64,000 bases of DNA from Salinilacustrithrix flava (GTDB lineage: Bacteria > Actinomycetota > Acidimicrobiia > Acidimicrobiales > Salinilacustritrichaceae), in contig NZ_CP133888.1 in assembly GCF_041228405.1 (NCBI RefSeq), positions 1,984,001 to 2,048,000 of the forward strand, written 5' to 3'. Position numbers and translations under genes: made by a program. Below the pieces are notes generated by a model. The model was not told the origin of the DNA, searched no databases, and saw only the letters and a program-made list of their open reading frames with translations. Within the stretch, counting starts at the first letter, position 1, and each line of letters begins with the position of its first letter. Positions 58,911 to 64,000 of this stretch are shown here, piece by piece.

Positions 58911-58924
58911 TAGAACCGGTTACA
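58911..58924. promoter_or_regulatory. KstR-like operator upstream of the terminal amidohydrolase set
   Basis: The sequence tagaaccggttaca is a full match, 37 bp before the start codon at 58962. A possible -10 TACAGT overlaps its right end. Confidence 0.75.
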
Positions 58925-58961
58925 GTTAGGCTTCGTCAGCGAGATGGATCCAGGGGGACCG

Positions 58962-60155
58962 ATGCAACACGTCGACTTCGCGGTCTTCGACTGCGACAAC
59001 CACTTCTACGAGCCGCTGGACGCGTTCACGCGACATCTCGAACCGGGTTTCGAGAAGCGCACGATGCAGTGGGCGGAGGTGGACGGCAAGCTCCGTCTGC
59101 TCGTCGCCGGCAAGATCAACCGCTTCATCCCGAACCCCACCTTCGACCCCGTCGCCAAGCCGGGGTCGCTCGACGAGTACTTCCGCGGGCGCAACCCGAA
59201 GGGCCAGGACACGCGCGATCTCTTCGGCGAGCTGGACCGCATGGCGGATCGCCCTGAGTATCGCGACCGTGACGCCCGGCTGCGGCTCATGGACGAGCAG
59301 GGCATGCAGGGCGCCATCTTCCTGCCGACGCTCGGCGTGGGCATGGAGCAGGCGCTCATCCACGACCCGCCCGCCCTCGTGGCCGCCTTCCGGGCGTTCA
59401 ACCGGTGGATGGCCGAGGACTGGGGCTTCTCCCACCAGGAGCGCATCTTCGCTGCCCCGGTCATCACCCTGGTCGACCCCGACGCCGCCGCAGCCGAGGT
59501 CGAGTGGGCGCTCGCGCAGGACGCCCGGTTCCTGCTCATGATGCCGGGCCCCGTGATGACGCCGGCGGGAGGCCGTTCGCCGGCCGACCCGGTGTTCGAC
59601 GACGTGTGGGGCCGGATCAACGAGGCCGGCGTCACGGTGGTGCTCCACGGCGGGGACTCGCACTACAGCAGCTACATCTCCGACTGGGGCGACGCCACCG
59701 AGATGCAGGCGTTCCGGCAGAACCCGTTCCGCTCGCTCGTGTCCCACAGCGCCATCCAGGACCACCTGGCGAACCTCTTGGCCCACGGGCTCTTCCATCG
59801 CTTCCCCAACTTGCGGCTGGCGTCGATCGAGACCGGATCCGACTGGGTGTTCCATCTCTTCGAGAAGCTCAAGAAGTCCTTCGGACAGACCCCGCACGCC
59901 TATGCGGAGGATCCCCGCGAGACGTTCCGACGTCACGTGTGGGTCAGCCCGTTCTACGAGGATGCGCTCGGTGACCTCCGAGACCTGCTGGGGGTCGAGC
60001 GACTGCTCATGGGCTCCGACTACCCACATGCCGAGGGCCTCGCCGAGCCCACCGCGTACGTCAAGGACCTGAAGAACTTCGACTTCACCGACGACCAGTG
60101 CCGGCTCGTCATGCGCGACAACGGTCTCGCCCTCGCCGAGCGCCAACCCGCCTGA
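58962..60155 (+). CDS. Amidohydrolase-2 family hydrolase
   Basis: A 397-residue TIM-barrel protein and paralogue of 50416-51648. Both have FDCDNHxYE, DAFTRH, an NPTFDPVAKPGSLDEYFRG-type block and a GSDxPHxEG metal/catalytic loop (MGSDYPHAEG). VVLHGGDSHYSSY supplies ligand-type histidines. ATG 58962 (AGGGGGAC upstream) is chosen over ATG 58944. First of three adjacent amidohydrolases behind a perfect operator. Reaction unknown; decarboxylation or hydrolytic ring cleavage of a catabolic intermediate is plausible. Confidence 0.87.
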   Translation: MQHVDFAVFDCDNHFYEPLDAFTRHLEPGFEKRTMQWAEVDGKLRLLVAGKINRFIPNPTFDPVAKPGSLDEYFRGRNPKGQDTRDLFGELDRMADRPEYRDRDARLRLMDEQGMQGAIFLPTLGVGMEQALIHDPPALVAAFRAFNRWMAEDWGFSHQERIFAAPVITLVDPDAAAAEVEWALAQDARFLLMMPGPVMTPAGGRSPADPVFDDVWGRINEAGVTVVLHGGDSHYSSYISDWGDATEMQAFRQNPFRSLVSHSAIQDHLANLLAHGLFHRFPNLRLASIETGSDWVFHLFEKLKKSFGQTPHAYAEDPRETFRRHVWVSPFYEDALGDLRDLLGVERLLMGSDYPHAEGLAEPTAYVKDLKNFDFTDDQCRLVMRDNGLALAERQPA

Positions 60156-60172
60156 ACCAAGGAGACATGCCC

Positions 60173-61054
60173 ATGGCCATGCCGATCGACGTCGGGATCA
60201 TCGACACGATGATCGGGTTCCCCCACCCGGACATGAAGGAGACGTACCGGTTCATCACGACCCAGACGCGTGATCGCCAGTCCCGCGAGGAGTTCGAGTT
60301 CCCCGCCGAGTACATGTTCAAGGACGTGCCCGAGAAGAACCTGCGCGATGTCGATGACCCGGTCGGCGTGACCCTGGCCGAGATGGACCGATGGGGCATC
60401 GAGAGGGGCATGATCGGCGTGGGGGGGAACCGTGCCGGCACGTCGGAGCGAGCCCTGCGCGAGCATCCGGACCGCTTCATCGCATCGGCCGGCGCTGATC
60501 CGAACGAGGGCATGGAGGGCATCCGCAAGCTCCGCCAGCTCAAGGACGAGTACGACATCCGGGCCGTCAGCATGTTTCCCTCCGGCACGTTCCCGCAGGT
60601 GCCGATCAACGACAAGAAGATGTACCCCATCTACGCCGCCTGCGTGGAGATGGACATCCCCGTCTTCTGCTGTGCTGGTGTGCCGGGACCACGGCTGCGC
60701 ATGGACCCGCAGCGCGTCGAGCTGATCGACGAGGTCATGTACGACTTCCCGGAGCTGGTCTTCGTCACGCGCCACGGCTGCGAGCCGTGGACCGACCTCG
60801 CCATGAAGCTGATGCTGAAGTGGCCGGGCCTGCACTACAGCACCAGTGCGTTCGCTCCCAAGCACTATCCGAAGGCCATCGTCGACTACGCCAACACGCG
60901 CGGCGCCGACAAGGTGATCTACGCCGGGTACTTCCCGATGGGGCTCTCGATCGAACGGATCATGACCGAGATGCCCAACGTCGGCTTCAAGGACGACGTC
61001 TGGCCCAAGTTCCTGCGCGGGAACGCCGCTCGGGTCCTCAAGCTCGACACCTGA
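60173..61054 (+). CDS. Amidohydrolase-2 family protein lacking the N-terminal HxH motif (second copy)
   Basis: A 293-residue paralogue of 7054-7929. The N-terminus reads GIIDTMIGFPHPDMKE with no HxH metal motif, VTRHGCEPW replaces MMHGAEPW, and the last block is YAGYFPMGLS instead of GSD-type. The two paralogues share SGTFPQV, NDKKMYPIYA, KWPGLHY, FAPKHYPK and DDVWPKFLR-type strings. AAGGAGA eight bases upstream selects ATG 60173 among three in-frame ATGs. Likely co-transcribed with its neighbours. Confidence 0.87.
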   Translation: MAMPIDVGIIDTMIGFPHPDMKETYRFITTQTRDRQSREEFEFPAEYMFKDVPEKNLRDVDDPVGVTLAEMDRWGIERGMIGVGGNRAGTSERALREHPDRFIASAGADPNEGMEGIRKLRQLKDEYDIRAVSMFPSGTFPQVPINDKKMYPIYAACVEMDIPVFCCAGVPGPRLRMDPQRVELIDEVMYDFPELVFVTRHGCEPWTDLAMKLMLKWPGLHYSTSAFAPKHYPKAIVDYANTRGADKVIYAGYFPMGLSIERIMTEMPNVGFKDDVWPKFLRGNAARVLKLDT

Positions 61055-61116
61055 CCCATCCCTGACCCAATCCAACGAAAGCCGCGCGCCGCGCGCCCCG
61101 TCTCCAGGAGGACGAC

Positions 61117-62349
61117 ATGGCCACGAGCCTGAGCGATTCCGACCACTACACGATCATCTCGTCGGACACACACGCGGGTGGTAGCCACTCCGCCTACCGC
61201 GAGTACCTCGACGAGAGGTACCGCGGCGCCTTCGACGACTGGCGCGGCGGGTACAAGAACCCGTACAAGGACCTCGGCGACAAGCGGAAGCTGCGCAACT
61301 GGGACAACGAGATGCGCAACTCCCAGCAGGAGGCTGACGGGGTGGTCGGCGAGGTCGTGTTCCCGAACACGGTGCCCCCGTTCTTCCCGAGCTTCGTGCT
61401 CTTCGCCAAGCCGCCCACGCCCGAGGAGTACGAGCACCGTCTCGCTGGCGTGCGGGCTCACAACCGGTGGTTGGTCGACTTCTGCAACGAGTTCCCGGAC
61501 CGGCGGGCCGGCGTGGGTCAGGTCTTCTTGAACAACGTCGAGGACACGCTCGACGACATCCGTTGGATCAAGGAGAACGGTCTGCGCGGGGGCATCTTGC
61601 TGCCGAACGTCCCGCCGGACGTCAAGTGGGTCAAGCCCCTCTACGACCGCTGCTACGACCCGGTGTGGGAGCTCTGCCAGGACCTGGAGGTGCCCGTCAC
61701 GATCCACGGCGGCACCGGCAACCCCGATTACGGCTCGTATCCGGTGTCGATGTTGCTCTACATCACGGAGACCGGCTTCTACTCGCAGCGTCCGCTCACG
61801 CAGTTCATCCTCTCCGGTGTCTTCGAGCGGTTCCCGCGCTTGAAGTTCGTGATGACCGAGACCGGCTGCGCGTGGGTGCCTGCACTGCTCGAACGTCTCG
61901 ACAACACCATCCGGGGGATCCGTGACACAGGCGCCACCGGGGAGATCCGCTACGGCGACGATCACGTGCTGCCTCGCGATGCCACGGACTACTTCCGCCA
62001 GAACGTGTGGATGGGCGTGAGCAACCCTGGCGTCGATGACGTCGCGGCGCGCGACGCCATCGGTCTCGATCGCTTCATGTGGGGCAGCGACTACCCCCAC
62101 GACGAGGGCACCCACCCGTACACCCAGGAGCACCTGCGGTCGCGCTTCTCGGACGTCGATCCCTCCCAGGTCGAGCGGATGCTGACGCTCAATGCAGCCG
62201 AGCTCTACGACTTCGATCTCGACGCACTGGCACCGCTGGCCAAGAAGTTCGGTCCCACCGTCGGTGAGGTCAAGCAGCCCATCGACGGGATCCCCGACAA
62301 GAAGCTCGAGCGACTGTCCGGGGACATGGACGCAAACGCGATCAAGTAG
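61117..62349 (+). CDS. Amidohydrolase-2 family metal-dependent hydrolase
   Basis: A 410-residue TIM-barrel protein. SSDTHAGGS is the N-terminal metal-type motif (one His). VTIHGGTGNPDYG, VMTETGCAW and WGSDYPHDEGTH provide the other ligand-type residues. It is more distant from the two neighbouring paralogues than they are from their own copies. The start ATG follows CAGGAGGAC. Last gene of the catabolic island on this side; the tRNA remnant begins 13 bp after the stop. Confidence 0.88.
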   Translation: MATSLSDSDHYTIISSDTHAGGSHSAYREYLDERYRGAFDDWRGGYKNPYKDLGDKRKLRNWDNEMRNSQQEADGVVGEVVFPNTVPPFFPSFVLFAKPPTPEEYEHRLAGVRAHNRWLVDFCNEFPDRRAGVGQVFLNNVEDTLDDIRWIKENGLRGGILLPNVPPDVKWVKPLYDRCYDPVWELCQDLEVPVTIHGGTGNPDYGSYPVSMLLYITETGFYSQRPLTQFILSGVFERFPRLKFVMTETGCAWVPALLERLDNTIRGIRDTGATGEIRYGDDHVLPRDATDYFRQNVWMGVSNPGVDDVAARDAIGLDRFMWGSDYPHDEGTHPYTQEHLRSRFSDVDPSQVERMLTLNAAELYDFDLDALAPLAKKFGPTVGEVKQPIDGIPDKKLERLSGDMDANAIK

Positions 62350-62361
62350 GAGCCGTGTGAG

Positions 62362-62419
62362 GGCGGGCCGGCAGCGCACAACCCGAAGGTCGCAGGTTCA
62401 AGTCCTGCCCCCGCCACCA
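62362..62419 (+). pseudogene. tRNA 3' fragment (truncated tRNA gene or att-like remnant)
   Basis: A perfect T-arm (gcagg ttcaagt cctgc, 62392-62408), a 7-base acceptor strand ccccgcc, discriminator A and encoded CCA (62417-62419) are present. A variable-loop-like AGGTC precedes them. GGCGGGC at 62362 pairs six of seven with the acceptor strand, but the D arm and most of the anticodon arm cannot be built: only 58 bases separate the ends. It therefore cannot be a working tRNA. Deletion or replacement of the 5' half, for example by an integration event, would explain it. Confidence 0.6.
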
Positions 62420-62430
62420 ACTTGTGAGTG

Positions 62431-62457
62431 AAGGCCCAGGTCAGTGACCTGGGCCTT
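62431..62457 (+). terminator. Perfect 13-bp hairpin behind the tRNA remnant
   Basis: Arms aaggcccaggtca and tgacctgggcctt are exact complements separated by one base, so the real loop would be a few bases wider. It begins 12 bases after the CCA, the usual place for a tRNA terminator, and probably belonged to the intact tRNA gene. Confidence 0.75.
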
Positions 62458-62688
62458 CGTCGTCGATCGCCCGGGCCCTCCGGCCTCAGGGTGGGGCCGT
62501 GCGCCGCCGACAGGCCCATCTGGTCGAGCTCCGTGTCGGTCGGGTCGAGCTATCGTTCGGCGACCTCGCAAGTCGAGGACCTTGCCGCTCGCCGAGAGCG
62601 GCTCGCTGCTTCCCCCAGACGTTCGGGCTTCCGGCCCGTTCTGGTGACGGACCGCTGGGTCCGGTGCCACAGACCGAAGGGGAAGTCC
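62458..62688. other. Gap without recognisable gene
   Basis: Between the hairpin and the zinc-ribbon gene I see no KstR-like site, no repeat and no convincing coding start. A GAAGGGGAAG stretch at 62676-62685 supplies the ribosome-binding site for the next gene. Confidence 0.5.
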
Positions 62689-63294
62689 ATGGCTCTGTGC
62701 CGTTGGTGTGAGCGAGAGATGACGACGGCGTCGTCGTGCTGCGTGGATGCGATGCACCGGGACGGGGTGCGCATCCCGATGATCCCGTGGGGGGAGGAGT
62801 TCCCGCGCTGGAGCTCCTCCCGTGAGCGTTGCGGCGACTGTGGTGTCGCTCCTGGCGGATTCCACCACCTCGGCTGCGATGTTCAGCGCTGTGCTGCGTG
62901 CGGTGGGCAGATGCTGTCGTGTGGCTGCGAGTTCGACGAGGACGAGACCCTCGGCGATGTCTTCATCGACGCAGACGGTGACCTGGGCGAGGTCCGGCGT
63001 GTCGGTGACCAAGAGGTGATCGTCCACTACAAGGACATTCCCGAGAAGGACACGACGGTCGTGGACGGCATCCCCTGTACGACAGCGCTGCGCACGGTGA
63101 TCGACATCGCAGTCGACACCGAGGAGGACGATCTGGTGAGGATCGTTCGCGAATGCCTCGACCGTCGGCTCTTCGACGTCTCCGAGGCGCGGGCGCGCAT
63201 CGCAGAGGACGACATGCGAGACCGTCGAGGCGCGAAGATCCTGGGCCGGACCCTCGATGCCATGGGAACGACGGATCCGCCGCGGTCAGCGTGA
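62689..63294 (+). CDS. Zinc-ribbon protein with an AbiEi-like C-terminal region
   Basis: A 201-residue protein. Residues 1-80 carry eleven cysteines: CRWCERE (4-7), CGDCGVAPGGFHHLGC (48-63), CAACGG (68-73) and CGC (78-80). This is a double zinc-ribbon of a kind common in uncharacterised actinobacterial proteins. After an acidic linker, VDGIPCTTALRTVIDIA (125-141) and IVRECLDRRLFDVSEARARI match the C-terminal signature of AbiEi-type (type IV antitoxin) proteins. No toxin partner is adjacent. Start ATG 62689; upstream open frame lacks coding character. Function unknown. Confidence 0.7.
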   Translation: MALCRWCEREMTTASSCCVDAMHRDGVRIPMIPWGEEFPRWSSSRERCGDCGVAPGGFHHLGCDVQRCAACGGQMLSCGCEFDEDETLGDVFIDADGDLGEVRRVGDQEVIVHYKDIPEKDTTVVDGIPCTTALRTVIDIAVDTEEDDLVRIVRECLDRRLFDVSEARARIAEDDMRDRRGAKILGRTLDAMGTTDPPRSA

Positions 63295-63384
63295 TCGCCG
63301 GCCCATCCGGGCAGCAGAATGGGCTGCTGACCGGCTCGAGACCGATCTGCTCGCGGCCGCCAGCGCTCGTGGCAGCCTGGTCGA

Positions 63385-63762
63385 GTGGCTGCAGCGACGC
63401 CGTCCCAGCGAACACCGCGCGAGGTGCTCGAGGACCACCTGGCCCTGGCCGCAGCGGGCGACTGGCGGACCGATCTCGAGCGGAACGTCGCCGAAGACGT
63501 CGTGGTGCTCACCGGCTTCGGCCTCTTCACCGGCCGTGACCAGGTCCGCGTGCTCGCCGAGCTCCTCGAGGCGCAGCTGCCCGGGGCGACCTTCGAGTAC
63601 ACGACGGTCCTGGTGCACGGCGACGTCGCCTTCCTCGAGTGGACGGCCGCCGGGCCCGCGACCCGGGTGCGGGACGGTGCCGACTCCTTCGTGATCCGCG
63701 ACGGCAAGATCGCCGTCCAGACCATCCACTACACGGTCGAGGTCACCGACGGAGACGGCTGA
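63385..63762 (+). CDS. SnoaL/NTF2-like protein
   Basis: A 125-residue protein with a SnoaL/NTF2 cone fold pattern: helix TPREVLEDHLALAAAGDW, strand DVVVLTGFGLFTGRDQVRVLAELLEAQ, then GATFEYTTVLVHGDVAFLEW and DSFVIRDGKIAVQTIHY. The family includes isomerases, cyclases and ligand-binding proteins; no catalytic acid can be assigned. GTG 63385 is the best available start, with only a weak purine stretch. It converges on the SRPBCC gene 11 bp away. Confidence 0.75.
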   Translation: MAAATPSQRTPREVLEDHLALAAAGDWRTDLERNVAEDVVVLTGFGLFTGRDQVRVLAELLEAQLPGATFEYTTVLVHGDVAFLEWTAAGPATRVRDGADSFVIRDGKIAVQTIHYTVEVTDGDG

Positions 63763-63773
63763 GGCGGCCCCGT

Positions 63774-64000
63774 CTACGTCGCGGGCTGGTCCTTGACGGC
63801 GAGGCAACGATCAGCGAAGGCGGCGTTGAACTGCTCGAACCCGGCGGTGGTGGGCTCGGCGATCGACCGCCAGAGCGGGCGGACGAGCAGCCCGCGGAAC
63901 GTCTCGCTGTGGGTGAGCCGGGTCTGGCCGCTGGGGAGGGGCTCGAGCTCGAAGCGGTGCCGTCCGTCGAACAGGCCGGGGACGCCGAGGTGCCCGAGCC
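63774..64000 (-). CDS. SRPBCC (polyketide-cyclase-like) protein, C-terminal part, gene runs off the window
   Basis: Reading the minus strand from 64000 to the TAG at 63774-63776 gives an open frame of about 75 residues. It includes GLFDGRHRFELEPLPSGQTR, LTHSETFRGLLVRPLW and GFEQFNAAFADRC. GRHRFE...GxTRLTHSExFRGLL is characteristic of SRPBCC/START-like domains that bind hydrophobic ligands. The N-terminus lies beyond the window. Nothing suggests it belongs to the catabolic island. Confidence 0.75.
   Translation of the reverse strand, partial: LGHLGVPGLFDGRHRFELEPLPSGQTRLTHSETFRGLLVRPLWRSIAEPTTAGFEQFNAAFADRCLAVKDQPAT

Noticed and set aside
62344..62419. A complete tRNA gene
   Set aside because: No D arm or anticodon stem can be paired and the length is about 18 bases short; only the 3' part is convincing.

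Overview
The window is high-GC (roughly 70 percent by eye), densely packed actinobacterial DNA. Four things point to Actinomycetota: F420-type luciferase-like oxidoreductases, an NDMA-type alcohol dehydrogenase, FadE28/FadE29-like acyl-CoA dehydrogenase subunits and KstR-like TetR repressors. Lipoproteins with Thr/Glu repeats and the many amidohydrolase paralogues suggest Acidimicrobiia (Ilumatobacter/Iamia-like), but that is inference. No CRISPR array, transposase, phage gene or rRNA was seen.

Almost all of it reads as one large catabolic island for CoA-activated, probably steroid- or isoprenoid-like, substrates. It holds three acyl-CoA synthetases, four class III CoA-transferase-family proteins (one an alpha-methylacyl-CoA racemase), four acyl-CoA dehydrogenases (two forming a FadE29/FadE28-like pair), four crotonases, five thiolase-like proteins and three DUF35 OB-fold partners. 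It also holds two P450s (one CYP125-like), a Baeyer-Villiger-type monooxygenase, an aldehyde and an alcohol dehydrogenase, two F420-type oxidoreductases, a nitronate monooxygenase, six amidohydrolases and two alpha/beta hydrolases.

The unifying signal is a 14-bp palindrome, TnnAACnnGTTnnA (typically TAGAACGCGTTCTA), the established consensus of the steroid-catabolism repressor KstR. I find 15 full or near-full copies, nearly all upstream of operons or in divergent promoters, plus one weaker copy. Two KstR-like TetR genes (10665-11255 and 43507-44145) sit where they would control themselves.

Layout: 3-7929, CoA-transferase, crotonase, acyl-CoA synthetase, acyl-CoA dehydrogenase, thiolase-like protein and amidohydrolase. 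7954-12686, YtcJ-like amidohydrolase, alcohol dehydrogenase, first KstR-like repressor and an MFS exporter. 12732-18693, a Liv-type ABC importer with a fused permease plus a small membrane protein and a lipoprotein. 18752-25239, MFS carrier, hydrolase, F420 enzyme, thiolase-like protein and aldehyde dehydrogenase. 25308-30170, a racemase / acyl-CoA dehydrogenase pair / CYP125-like P450 module recalling the mycobacterial igr region. 30332-43496, CoA-transferases, crotonases, two desulforedoxin-like microproteins, ligases, thioesterase and a thiolase-DUF35 pair. 43507-49145, second repressor, acyl-CoA dehydrogenase and a heterodimeric ABC exporter. 49195-62349, nitronate monooxygenase, amidohydrolases, P450, hydrolase, monooxygenase and a DUF35/DUF35/thiolase/thiolase quartet. 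62350-64000 leaves the island: a tRNA remnant with a strong hairpin, a zinc-ribbon protein, a SnoaL-like protein and a truncated SRPBCC gene.
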